This document shows positions 1 to 6,723 of a stretch of DNA of 14,969 nt, one piece after another. The DNA lies in NCBI GenBank assembly GCA_947441875.1, contig CANEUR010000006.1, positions 1-14,969 on the forward strand. Reading direction: 5' to 3'. How positions within the stretch are numbered: the first letter of the stretch is position 1; every line of letters begins with the position of its first letter. The translations under genes and the position numbers were made by a program. Source of the stretch: Rickettsiales bacterium (lineage in GTDB: Bacteria > Pseudomonadota > Alphaproteobacteria > Rickettsiales > UBA1997). Below the pieces are notes generated by a model, which saw only the letters and a program-made list of their open reading frames with translations, searched no databases and was not told the DNA's origin.

Positions 1-105
1 GCAGAGGCACAAGCAAAAGCAGCAGAGGCACAAGCAGAGGCACAAGCAAAAGCAGCAGAGGCACAAGCAGAGGCACAAGCAAAAGCAGCAGAGGCACAAG
101 CAGCA
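1..105 (+). repeat. 33-bp in-frame tandem repeat encoding AEAQAEAQAKA
   Basis: Two identical complete units lie at 22-54 and 55-87, with partial copies at 1-21 and 88-105. Each unit is itself built from a 12-bp sub-repeat, gcagaggcacaa, plus gcaaaagca. The unit is a multiple of three, so copy-number change by slippage keeps the frame and only alters the length of the helical segment. The array probably continues left of the window. Confidence 0.9.
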
Positions 106-687
106 GTAGATCAATTATGCACTGAACAGCAGGGTATTGAGTATAACAAACCAATTATATTCGTGGATGAAAATGGGAAAATTATTGGATACGGAATGAA
201 CCAAGACGGTGAAGTTCGTATTGAAGTATCTGTACATCATCGAAACACAGTTACAACAACTCAATGCTTCGATATTAAAAGAATTCATGGGAATGAAACT
301 ATCACATCTTATCCAGCTGGTGATAGTAATGGTAATGATTTGTTCGACGATGACCAGAGAAGAAACCCTGATATAGAAGGCTCAATAGAAAAATACTTTC
401 AATCCAGTAACGGTGTTCTTTTGAGTACTGACAATGATTCTAGTCGCCTTACAGCATTCAGGGATGTAACACACGAAATGAGAAAAAATTATCATGTTGT
501 AGATCTCACTAAAGATGATTGCCATAATTTAGTACAATCAAAAGTCGATATCGAAAAAGAACAAATAATTCTTAATTGCTTAAAGCAATCTTATCAACAA
601 ACACAACCTAGATCACATTGCGAACCAAACGGTGGGATGTGTTGTAAGTCAAAATCACCAATCCAACAAACCACCCAGCTAAATTAA
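1..687 (+). CDS. Alanine-rich repeat protein of unknown function (5' end outside the window)
   Basis: The reading frame is open from base 1 to a TAA at 685-687, so 228 residues are visible and the true start lies upstream. An internal ATG at 163 is in frame, but starting there would discard the in-frame repeat region, so I treat it as internal. The visible N-terminus is a perfect 11-residue repeat, AEAQAEAQAKA, followed by AEAQAAVDQ. It is strongly helix-forming, and 11 residues is a hendecad (coiled-coil-like) period. A roughly 190-residue polar region follows, with seven visible cysteines, five of them in the last third, including a C-terminal CEPNGGMCCK stretch. No transmembrane segment is visible. 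I do not recognise the family. Hand counts on a few 60-base lines between 121 and 360 give about 35-42% GC, against about 25% in a line of yejF, which may mean a different origin. It ends convergent with the glutamine-synthetase-like gene. Confidence 0.75.
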   Translation, partial: AEAQAKAAEAQAEAQAKAAEAQAEAQAKAAEAQAAVDQLCTEQQGIEYNKPIIFVDENGKIIGYGMNQDGEVRIEVSVHHRNTVTTTQCFDIKRIHGNETITSYPAGDSNGNDLFDDDQRRNPDIEGSIEKYFQSSNGVLLSTDNDSSRLTAFRDVTHEMRKNYHVVDLTKDDCHNLVQSKVDIEKEQIILNCLKQSYQQTQPRSHCEPNGGMCCKSKSPIQQTTQLN

Positions 688-1514
688 AATAACCTCTCCA
701 AATCATACTGCTTGTCGAAGGCATTGCCAAAGATGGGGCCGAATTTTGTAATTTCTGCTTTAGTGAGTGTTTTATTGGCATTGGCACTAAAATATTTTTC
801 TAGCCCGAAGTTTAAAGTAGAGATGATAAAATTTAACACCAAACTAGGAGATGCCGATGCCGAAGCCACTCTATATTCTAGTCTTTTAATGTTTTTGCCT
901 CCGATATTTTCGGCTCTGGTAATTCGAATAGCACAACTACGATTATTATAACCAAAACTTAAATTTACTGGACTAGTATTTTTGTGTTGCAAGAATAAAG
1001 AACGATTAGCTTTTATGCAGTAACGCAGGTAATCAGAGGTAAATAAATTTAAAATATCTAAATTTTCTTTGGTTTTTTCTAATAAAGCAACCGCCATTGG
1101 CAAATAAAAACTCTCAATAAAATTTTCATTATTTTGTTGTTTTGGCAACCATGATAAGCTAAATTGTAAAGCACTGCCGCAATCGTTTTTTAGAGGCTTG
1201 CCAGCAAAACTCACCCATAAATTATTTTGAGTAGCTAAACTATAAATATTTTTTTTGGTTTGTTCTATATTGTTAATTAAATCTAAAAAATTATTGGTGT
1301 GAATAAAAACTATTTCTAACTGCCCTAAACCTTGCTCGGTTTTACAATTTGGTATATTTGCTAAAAAAATTTGCAACTGCTCTTGGCTAGCAGAAATTAG
1401 CGGAGAAAGACTAGAAAAAACATAAAATTCTAGTTCGGAGCCAATATAAAAATCGCTACAATATTTTTCTGATTTTTGTTGAAAAGTTTTAATATTTGCT
1501 TGCAAAATTTGCAT
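684..1514 (-). CDS. Glutamine synthetase-fold protein, catalytic domain only, probably inactive
   Basis: This is a 276-residue protein, against about 450 for ordinary GlnA. Recognisable GS motifs in order are: GSELEFYVF at 25-33 (GPELEFF region, with E27 and E29), E60...GQLE67 (the second metal-binding glutamate pair), CGSALQFSL at 112-120 (normally GSGLHxHxSL), SPVNLSFGYNNRSCAIRI at 181-198 (PVNLxxGxxNRSAxIRI), and RLEYRVASASASPSL at 211-225 (RIExRxxxxxANPYL). The N-terminal beta-grasp domain, which supplies the ammonium-site Asp of GS, is absent. The histidine after GSxL is Q117, and the catalytic glutamate just before the APV motif aligns with T180. Conserved arginines and several metal-binding glutamates remain. 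It reads as an intact frame, so a retained pseudoenzyme or altered ligase is more likely than a fresh pseudogene. The start is the first ATG of the frame; the gene is divergent from ispH. Confidence 0.8.
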   Translation of the reverse strand: MQILQANIKTFQQKSEKYCSDFYIGSELEFYVFSSLSPLISASQEQLQIFLANIPNCKTEQGLGQLEIVFIHTNNFLDLINNIEQTKKNIYSLATQNNLWVSFAGKPLKNDCGSALQFSLSWLPKQQNNENFIESFYLPMAVALLEKTKENLDILNLFTSDYLRYCIKANRSLFLQHKNTSPVNLSFGYNNRSCAIRITRAENIGGKNIKRLEYRVASASASPSLVLNFIISTLNFGLEKYFSANANKTLTKAEITKFGPIFGNAFDKQYDLERLF

Positions 1515-1574
1515 TTATTGCTAAAATTGATGTTGTTAAATTTTTTAACCTCATTTTAACTAATAAAAAATAAA

Positions 1575-2513
1575 ATGGAAATAATTCTTGCAAATCCAAG
1601 GGGTTTTTGCGCTGGTGTAACAAGAGCAATCCAAACTGTTGAGCAAGCCTTACAGCTTTATGGCAAACCAGTTTATGTTCGACATGAAATTGTGCATAAT
1701 AAATTTGTGGTAGAAAGTTTAAAAGCCAAGGGGGCAATTTTTGTGCAAGAAATTGCCGAAATACCACAAGGTGCCACCACTATTTTTTCGGCACATGGAG
1801 TTTCTGATGCAGTTGAAGAGCAGGCAACAAATCACAACCTCGATGTAATAGATGCAACTTGCCCACTGGTTAGCAAAGTTCATCGCGAAGCCAAGAAATA
1901 TGCAGAAGATGATTTTGAGCTAATTTTAATTGGTCATAAAGGGCATCCAGAGGTAGAGGGCACCAAAGGAAGGGTAGGTAAAGAGGTAATTTTAGTTTCA
2001 AACGAAGAAGAAGCTCAAAATGTGCAGTTAAAAAGCCAAAAAATCGCTTATGTAACCCAAACAACTCTTAGTGTTGATGATACTAAAAAAATTGTTGAAA
2101 TTTTAGAAAAAAGATTTCCGCAATTACAAAAAGGTTTAGCAACTAAAGATATCTGTTATGCCACTCAAAACAGGCAAGATGCAGTGCGACAACTTGCTAC
2201 CAAGGTTGATGTATTAATTGTTTTAGGGGCAAAAAATTCTTCTAATTCTAACAGATTATGCGATTTAGGCAAAGAATGTGGTTTGCCTTCATATTTAATT
2301 AACAATGCTTGCGATATTGAGGCTAGATGGTTTTTTGGTATTAACAAAATTGGTATTACCGCCGGAGCCTCAGCGCCAGAGGTTTTAGTGCAAGAGGTGA
2401 TTGATAAAATTAAACATATTTCTCAAACCCCAGTAACAGTATCAGAAATGCAAGGTATTAACGAAAATGTTTTTTTTGCTTTACCAAAAAAAGTAAGAAA
2501 ATCTCATGACTAA
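1575..2513 (+). CDS. ispH: 4-hydroxy-3-methylbut-2-enyl diphosphate reductase (IspH/LytB)
   Basis: IspH catalyses the last step of the MEP isoprenoid pathway, reducing HMBPP to IPP and DMAPP with a [4Fe-4S] cluster. The 312-residue product is full length and has the family signature: NPRGFCAGV at 7-15 with cluster ligand C12, H41, SAHG at 72-75 with H74, DATCPL at 93-98 with C96, HPEVEGT at 124-130 with H124 and catalytic E126, a third cluster cysteine C194 in DICYATQNRQ, and the SSNSNRL substrate loop at 222-228. It is the first gene of a tightly packed plus-strand run, and its last codons overlap the start of the next gene by 8 bp. The 60-bp gap to the divergent upstream gene must hold its promoter, but no convincing -35/-10 pair is visible. 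No ribosome-binding site is evident before the ATG. Confidence 0.97.
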   Translation: MEIILANPRGFCAGVTRAIQTVEQALQLYGKPVYVRHEIVHNKFVVESLKAKGAIFVQEIAEIPQGATTIFSAHGVSDAVEEQATNHNLDVIDATCPLVSKVHREAKKYAEDDFELILIGHKGHPEVEGTKGRVGKEVILVSNEEEAQNVQLKSQKIAYVTQTTLSVDDTKKIVEILEKRFPQLQKGLATKDICYATQNRQDAVRQLATKVDVLIVLGAKNSSNSNRLCDLGKECGLPSYLINNACDIEARWFFGINKIGITAGASAPEVLVQEVIDKIKHISQTPVTVSEMQGINENVFFALPKKVRKSHD

Positions 2514-3231
2514 ACTACATCAAGTTTTTATTTTTTCTGCTGGTCGAGGCGAACGCATGATGCCTCTTACAGCAACTATTCCTAAGCCACTTGTTGAGGT
2601 TAAACAAAAACCTTTACTTGGGCATATTTTAGATAATTTATCAAAATTGCCCTATTTAAAAAAAATTATTGTTAATGGTTATTATTTAGCAGAGCAAATT
2701 GAAAGTTATTTACAAAAAATACACAATCCAAAAATAATTTTTTCATTTGAGCAAGAAAAACTTGAAACTGGCGGAGGGCTGGTTTATGCTAAACAACATC
2801 TTAACTTTAACGAGCCATTACTCACTATAAATGCCGATACTATTTGGCAAGATCCACAAAACTTGCCAGATATCGAATATCTTTATCAAAAATGGCAACA
2901 AAACCAGTGTTTAATAATGTTGGGCTTAAAAAAGGTTACCGATTTTTACGGTTATAATGGCAATAGTTTTGGCGGTGGCGATTTTGAGATGATTAATCAT
3001 CATCTTTATCGTTTTTTACAATCAATGCAATATGTTTTTGTAGGCTTGCAAATTATCGATCCAAAAATTTTGCTTAATGCACCTAGCAAGTGTTTTTCGA
3101 TGTCGCATTTTTATAAATCTGCAATAGGCGAAAATGGCTTATTACACAATATCAAAGGCACCGAATTGTTAGGCAAATATTACCATGTTGGCACTATTGA
3201 AAACTTGGCAATGGCTCAAAAATATTTTTAA
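2506..3231 (+). CDS. murU: MurU-like sugar-1-phosphate nucleotidyltransferase
   Basis: This is a 241-residue nucleotidyltransferase of the GT-A fold. The N-terminal nucleotide loop is SAGRGERMMPLTATIPKPL at 11-29, matching AAGxGxRMxPLTxxxPKPL. TGGGLVYA at 88-95 and the metal-binding NADTIW at 109-114 (D111) follow. Its length and the very short C-terminus match the N-acetylmuramate-1-phosphate uridylyltransferase (MurU) type, which returns recycled MurNAc to UDP-MurNAc for peptidoglycan. Mannose-1-phosphate guanylyltransferase or another NDP-sugar pyrophosphorylase cannot be excluded from sequence alone. The usual alphaproteobacterial partner, an AmgK-like sugar kinase, is not next to it here. 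The ATG overlaps the ispH stop (ATGACTAA), which suggests translational coupling. Confidence 0.8.
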   Translation: MTKLHQVFIFSAGRGERMMPLTATIPKPLVEVKQKPLLGHILDNLSKLPYLKKIIVNGYYLAEQIESYLQKIHNPKIIFSFEQEKLETGGGLVYAKQHLNFNEPLLTINADTIWQDPQNLPDIEYLYQKWQQNQCLIMLGLKKVTDFYGYNGNSFGGGDFEMINHHLYRFLQSMQYVFVGLQIIDPKILLNAPSKCFSMSHFYKSAIGENGLLHNIKGTELLGKYYHVGTIENLAMAQKYF

Positions 3232-3232
3232 T

Positions 3233-3946
3233 ATGATTAATTATTTGCTAAAATTTCAAAATTTTGATAAGAACTTTAAAATGTTTTTACCAATCTTTAC
3301 TGTGCTTTTTTTGTTGTTTTGTATTTTAGCAAGTTTTTCTATTTATCGCTCGCCACTTGACTATCAACAAAGCAATGCGGTCAAAATTATGTATATTCAT
3401 GTGCCTGCAGCTTGGCTTTCGTTATTAATTTATACTTTAATCTTTATTTTTAGCATTTTTTCTTTTATTTATAAAAATCCTTTCTTCTCAATTATTGCAC
3501 GCAGTATTGCCAGTATTGGTTGCTCTTTTACTCTAATCACCTTGCTTACTGGGGCAATTTGGGGCAAACCTATCTGGGGCACTTGGTGGGCTTGGGATGC
3601 TCGACTTACTTCGGTTTTGTTCTTGTTTTTTTTATATCTTGGTTATATACTTATTTACGATAATTTGTGGCAAGAAAAAAATGGCGAAAAATTATCGGCA
3701 ATAATTGCTATTATTGGCTTTATTAATGTGCCAATCATTAAATTTTCGGTAGAATACTGGAATTCACTACATCAGCCAGCAAGTATTTTGCGTTCTGGTG
3801 GCGTTGCTATTCATAACGATATGTTGTTGCCATTATTACTTACTTTTGCCACTTATTTTTGTTATTTTATTTTGCTTGGCTTAATAAACACTCATAATTT
3901 AATTCTTATCAAAAAACTTAACCATGACTTACATCGTTACCGATAA
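3233..3946 (+). CDS. ccmC: Heme exporter / cytochrome c maturation protein CcmC
   Basis: CcmC binds heme at the outer face of the inner membrane and passes it to the chaperone CcmE in cytochrome c maturation system I. The protein has six hydrophobic segments in 237 residues. It carries the tryptophan-rich WWD signature WGTWWAWDARLTS at 115-127 and the two expected axial heme histidines, H56 in YIHVPAAW and H180 in SLHQPAS. I chose the ATG at 3233 rather than the earlier in-frame one at 3185, which lies inside the upstream gene. At 3233 the product begins one base after that gene's stop and has normal CcmC length. The 3' end overlaps fdxA by 23 bp. No other ccm genes are in the window. Confidence 0.95.
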   Translation: MINYLLKFQNFDKNFKMFLPIFTVLFLLFCILASFSIYRSPLDYQQSNAVKIMYIHVPAAWLSLLIYTLIFIFSIFSFIYKNPFFSIIARSIASIGCSFTLITLLTGAIWGKPIWGTWWAWDARLTSVLFLFFLYLGYILIYDNLWQEKNGEKLSAIIAIIGFINVPIIKFSVEYWNSLHQPASILRSGGVAIHNDMLLPLLLTFATYFCYFILLGLINTHNLILIKKLNHDLHRYR

Positions 3947-4295
3947 TTGCATTCGTTGTAAATACACCGATTGTGTAGCAGTTTGCCCTGTTGACTGCTT
4001 TTATGAAGGAGAAAATATGTTAGTAATTGATCCTGATGCTTGCATTGATTGTGGGGTTTGTGTGCCAGAATGTCCTGCCGAAGCAATTGTTGCCGAGGCT
4101 CCTGAATTTATCAATTGGCTTGAGCTTAATAAAAAATATGCTAAACAGTGGCCAAATATCACCAAAAAAAAACCAGCCCTGCCCGAGGCTAAAGAATTTG
4201 ATGGAGTTCAAAATAAACTTGCTAAACATTTTAGCTCAAATTCTGCCAAAAAAGAAAATAATCTTATTAATAAATTAAATCTCGATGATGTATAA
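3924..4295 (+). CDS. fdxA: 7Fe ferredoxin, FdxA family
   Basis: This is a small cytosolic electron carrier with one [3Fe-4S] and one [4Fe-4S] cluster. Cysteines fall at 9, 12, 17, 21, 25 and 40, 43, 46, 50. This is the spacing of Azotobacter-type ferredoxin I, with the first half CxxCxxxxCxxxCP and the second half the classical CxxCxxCxxxCP. The family's acidic stretch and C-terminal extension (EFINWLELNKKYAKQWPNI) are present, and 123 residues is near normal length. The C-terminus is lysine and asparagine rich. The gene begins inside the ccmC coding region and ends 11 bp into the next gene. Its redox partner is not evident from the context. Confidence 0.95.
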   Translation: MTYIVTDNCIRCKYTDCVAVCPVDCFYEGENMLVIDPDACIDCGVCVPECPAEAIVAEAPEFINWLELNKKYAKQWPNITKKKPALPEAKEFDGVQNKLAKHFSSNSAKKENNLINKLNLDDV

Positions 4296-5010
4296 TTTAC
4301 AACAAAATGTTTTAGCTTGCCAAAATTTAAAAAAACCTAAAGCAATTGTTTTTGATTGGGATAACACCTTGGTTGATACTTGGCCCATAATTCATATGGC
4401 AATTAATCACACTATGCAAGCAATGCAAAAACCACAACTTAGCTTAAATGAGGTGCGTAATTATGTGCATAAATCAATGAGAGAGTCTTTTCCAGATATT
4501 TTTGGCAATAATTGGCAAGAAGCTGGCGAAATTTATAAACAGTGCTATAAAAAAAATCATATTTCTGCTATTAATTTATTACCTAATTCTCTTAATTTAA
4601 TACAAGAAATACATCAACAAAATATTTTGCAATTTTTGGTAAGCAACAAAATTGGAGCAACTCTACGCCTAGAAGCCAATAAACTTAACATCGAACAATA
4701 TTTTTTTGCCATTGTAGGAGCAGGCGATGCTTACTACGATAAACCAGATCCTGCACCATTGCATTTGGCATTGCTTGGCTCTGATATTGAACCAACTAAA
4801 GATGAAGTTTGGTTTGTAGGCGATACCATTGCCGATGTAGAATGTGCCTATAATAGCGGTTGCACTCCTATTGTTTATGGCCATAGCGATAATCAAATAT
4901 CACAATCAATACCTTTGCAACTATTACAAGAAGGCAAAAACAATCAAGGACCAATCCCAATTTATTTTAATCACCAAGAGTTGATAAATATTTTAAAAAA
5001 CCATGCTTAG
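4285..5010 (+). CDS. HAD-superfamily hydrolase, phosphoglycolate phosphatase-like
   Basis: This 241-residue protein has all four HAD motifs: DWDNTLVDT at 24-32 (nucleophile D24 and acid D26), S120-N121 (motif II), K153 in DKPDPAP (motif III), and VGDTIADVECA at 178-188 (motif IV, D180 and D184). The helical segment between motifs I and II fits a C1-type cap, as in phosphoglycolate phosphatase and beta-phosphoglucomutase relatives. The substrate cannot be read from the sequence. The KPDPAPLHLAL and GDTIADVECAYNSGC stretches resemble Gph-type enzymes most. ATGATG at 4285-4290 offers two adjacent starts, both inside the end of fdxA. The last codons overlap the following ABC gene by 8 bp. Confidence 0.85.
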   Translation: MMYNLQQNVLACQNLKKPKAIVFDWDNTLVDTWPIIHMAINHTMQAMQKPQLSLNEVRNYVHKSMRESFPDIFGNNWQEAGEIYKQCYKKNHISAINLLPNSLNLIQEIHQQNILQFLVSNKIGATLRLEANKLNIEQYFFAIVGAGDAYYDKPDPAPLHLALLGSDIEPTKDEVWFVGDTIADVECAYNSGCTPIVYGHSDNQISQSIPLQLLQEGKNNQGPIPIYFNHQELINILKNHA

Positions 5011-6394
5011 CATTAAAAATTTAAGCATAACTTTTACTCAGCAACAGCAACAAAATAAAGTAGTTGAAAATTTTTCACTAAATTTAAATCAAAATGAAGC
5101 ATTAACTTTACTTGGCGAAAGCGGTTGCGGTAAATCAAGTATCGGTTTAGCAATTATGGGTTTATTGCCCACCAATGCTAGCTGTAGTGGTGAAATTATT
5201 TTTGAGCAACAAAATTTATTACAGCTCTCTAAAAATCAGTGGCCAAAAATACTAGGTAAAGATTTGGCAATGATTTTTCAAAATAGTTCGGCACTTAATC
5301 CTTTACACACCATAGGGCAACAAATAGCCGAAGCCATAACCATTCATCAACCTAGTTTATCAAAAAAATTAGTTCAGCAAAAAGTTGTTGAACTTTTAAA
5401 ATTAGTTGAACTCAATAATTTTTACGATCGTTTAAAAAATTATCCACATCAGCTTTCAGGTGGCGAAAAACAACGAGTATTAATTGCTATTGCTTTGGCA
5501 AATAATCCAAAACTTCTCATTGCCGACGAACCAACCGCATCTCTTGATTTAACAACTTGCCAAAAAATTTGGCAATTACTTGCTAAATTAAAAAAACAAA
5601 CCTCAATTTTACTTATCACTCATCAGCAAGAGTTAATTAATAATTTTGCTACTCAATTTATCGACAGAGAAATAGTTTTAAAACAAAATAATTTAAAAAG
5701 CTGGCCAACTTTAACAGCCCCAGTGCAACTAAATTCGCCAACAGTTTTACAAGCAAGCAATATTAAGGTTTTGTTTGCTAAAAAAATTGCTTTGCAAAAT
5801 GTAAATATTACTGTGAAACAAAAACAAAATGTTGGTATTTTAGGAGCCAGCGGTAGCGGTAAATCTACTTTCGCTTTGGCAATTACTAATTTATTAGATT
5901 CTTCTGCTAAATTTTATGGACAGATTCAATTTTTTGAAAAATACAACTGGCAACAGCATCAAAAATTATTACGAGCCAAAGTGCAGATTGTTTTTCAAGA
6001 TCCGTTTTCGGCACTAAACCCCCGATTTAATATTGAAACTAGTATTATTGAAGGGTTGAAAATACATAAAATGCTTAACAAACAAAAAAATATAGATGTA
6101 TTATTTGATTGCTTAAAACTGCCTTGTGCAATTAAAAAAATGTATCCGCATCAGCTTTCTGGCGGACAAAAACAAAGAGTTGCTGTAATGAGAGCCTTTA
6201 TTTTGGAGCCAGAAATTTTACTACTCGACGAACCAACATCAGCTCTTGATCATAACTCACAGTGCGATTTTTTGCAGTTATTACTAAACTATCAACAACA
6301 AAATAACATCACCTATATTACTATTTCGCACAGCGAAGAGGTAATTAAAGCCATCAGTCATCAGCAATACAATTTAGAAATGTTGCACCACTAA
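5003..6394 (+). CDS. yejF: Duplicated ABC-transporter ATPase, YejF-like (oligopeptide / microcin C type)
   Basis: Two complete ABC ATPase domains lie in one 463-residue chain. Domain 1 has Walker A GESGCGKS at 38-45, Q-loop Q93, signature LSGGE at 151-155, Walker B LLIADEP at 171-177 and H207. Domain 2 has Walker A GASGSGKS at 281-288, Q-loop Q332 in VFQDPFSALNP, signature LSGGQ at 385-389, Walker B ILLLDEP at 405-411 and H443. FQxxxxALNP is typical of the dipeptide/oligopeptide importer subfamily, and the fused arrangement matches YejF, the ATPase of the YejABEF peptide and microcin C importer. It is shorter than E. coli YejF (about 530 residues), mostly in the linkers. Permease and binding-protein genes are not adjacent, so it must pair with subunits encoded elsewhere. 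It is the last gene of the overlapping run. Confidence 0.88.
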   Translation: MLSIKNLSITFTQQQQQNKVVENFSLNLNQNEALTLLGESGCGKSSIGLAIMGLLPTNASCSGEIIFEQQNLLQLSKNQWPKILGKDLAMIFQNSSALNPLHTIGQQIAEAITIHQPSLSKKLVQQKVVELLKLVELNNFYDRLKNYPHQLSGGEKQRVLIAIALANNPKLLIADEPTASLDLTTCQKIWQLLAKLKKQTSILLITHQQELINNFATQFIDREIVLKQNNLKSWPTLTAPVQLNSPTVLQASNIKVLFAKKIALQNVNITVKQKQNVGILGASGSGKSTFALAITNLLDSSAKFYGQIQFFEKYNWQQHQKLLRAKVQIVFQDPFSALNPRFNIETSIIEGLKIHKMLNKQKNIDVLFDCLKLPCAIKKMYPHQLSGGQKQRVAVMRAFILEPEILLLDEPTSALDHNSQCDFLQLLLNYQQQNNITYITISHSEEVIKAISHQQYNLEMLHH

Positions 6395-6468
6395 TACCAA
6401 TCTCACTTCCATAATACAATAAACAAAATGGTAAATAAAGCAAAATAAATTACTGATGCAACAGTTCC
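6393..6468. repeat. Intergenic repeat fragment R1
   Basis: This begins at the yejF stop codon with TAATACCAATCTC and ends with TGATGCAACAGTTCC (6454-6468). Both ends recur in other gaps of this window. The part from AAAATGG to the end is similar to 9807-9850. It looks like a decayed copy of a dispersed non-coding element. Confidence 0.5.
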
Positions 6469-6502
6469 AACTTATATTTAGAAGATAATTAACGACTTAA
6501 AG

Positions 6503-6528
6503 TTTGAAAAATGGTGCAATTTTTTAAA
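6503..6528 (+). terminator. AT-rich hairpin downstream of yejF, possible terminator
   Basis: TTTGAAAAAT at 6503-6512 pairs with ATTTTTTAAA at 6519-6528 over ten positions, nine Watson-Crick and one G-T, around the six-base loop GGTGCA. It has no separate U tract and little GC, so it is a weak terminator candidate. It may instead be part of the repeat-derived sequence in this gap. Confidence 0.25.
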
Positions 6529-6592
6529 TTCATTAAATTAGAATGAAGGATTTTTTCTATCTTATTAACCGATGTTATATTGTTATTTATAC

Positions 6593-6621
6593 TTGACATA
6601 TATTTTACTATTTTGTTAAAT
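6593..6621 (+). promoter_or_regulatory. Sigma70-type promoter candidate for recG
   Basis: A perfect -35 box TTGACA (6593-6598) is followed after exactly 17 bases by TTAAAT (6616-6621, four of six matches to TATAAT). It lies about 100 bases upstream of the recG start in a 329-bp gap with no gene. The rest of the gap holds repeat fragments R1 and R2 and an AT-rich hairpin. Confidence 0.45.
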
Positions 6622-6622
6622 T

Positions 6623-6665
6623 AATTATACCAATTCTCAATAAACACAATAAAGTCAACAGTCCC
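6623..6665. repeat. Intergenic repeat fragment R2
   Basis: AATTATACCAATTC at 6623-6636 is an exact 14-base inverted match to 11740-11753. It is followed at 6656 by CAACAGTCCC, a one-mismatch version of the CAACAGTTCC in R1. It lies between the recG promoter candidate and the recG start. Confidence 0.5.
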
Positions 6666-6723
6666 ATACTATTAAATGGCAAGCGCATTTTTTGTTGTAG
6701 GTAAAAAAATTATTTAATATTTT

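Noticed and set aside
1..105. Repeat array as a CRISPR
   Set aside because: The units are directly tandem with no spacers, in frame, and encode a regular peptide repeat.
712..951. 79-codon plus-strand open frame antisense to the GS-like gene
   Set aside because: It lies entirely within the better-supported minus-strand gene, whose translation shows GS motifs; its own product shows no family features.
1535..1549. GTTAAA/TTTAAC inverted repeat in the ispH promoter gap
   Set aside because: A six-base AT-rich stem with a three-base loop is expected by chance in this composition.
1489..1767. 92-codon minus-strand open frame overlapping the start of ispH
   Set aside because: It is a shadow of the ispH coding sequence and would cover the intergenic promoter region; ispH motifs decide the strand.
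3185..3232. Upstream start for ccmC
   Set aside because: These 16 codons lie inside the MurU-like gene and encode sequence foreign to CcmC; the ATG at 3233 gives the normal length.
4007..4019. GAAGGAG followed by ATG inside fdxA, resembling a strong ribosome-binding site and start
   Set aside because: A start there would remove the first five cysteines of the ferredoxin; the sequence simply encodes the YEGENM segment.
4027..4278. 83-codon frame within fdxA in another frame
   Set aside because: It overlaps fdxA, whose nine cysteine positions confirm the coding frame; no recognisable features in the alternative product.
6674..6690. AAATG/CATTT hairpin followed by T residues before recG
   Set aside because: The stem is only five pairs and lies in the recG leader, so it is too weak to call a terminator or attenuator.
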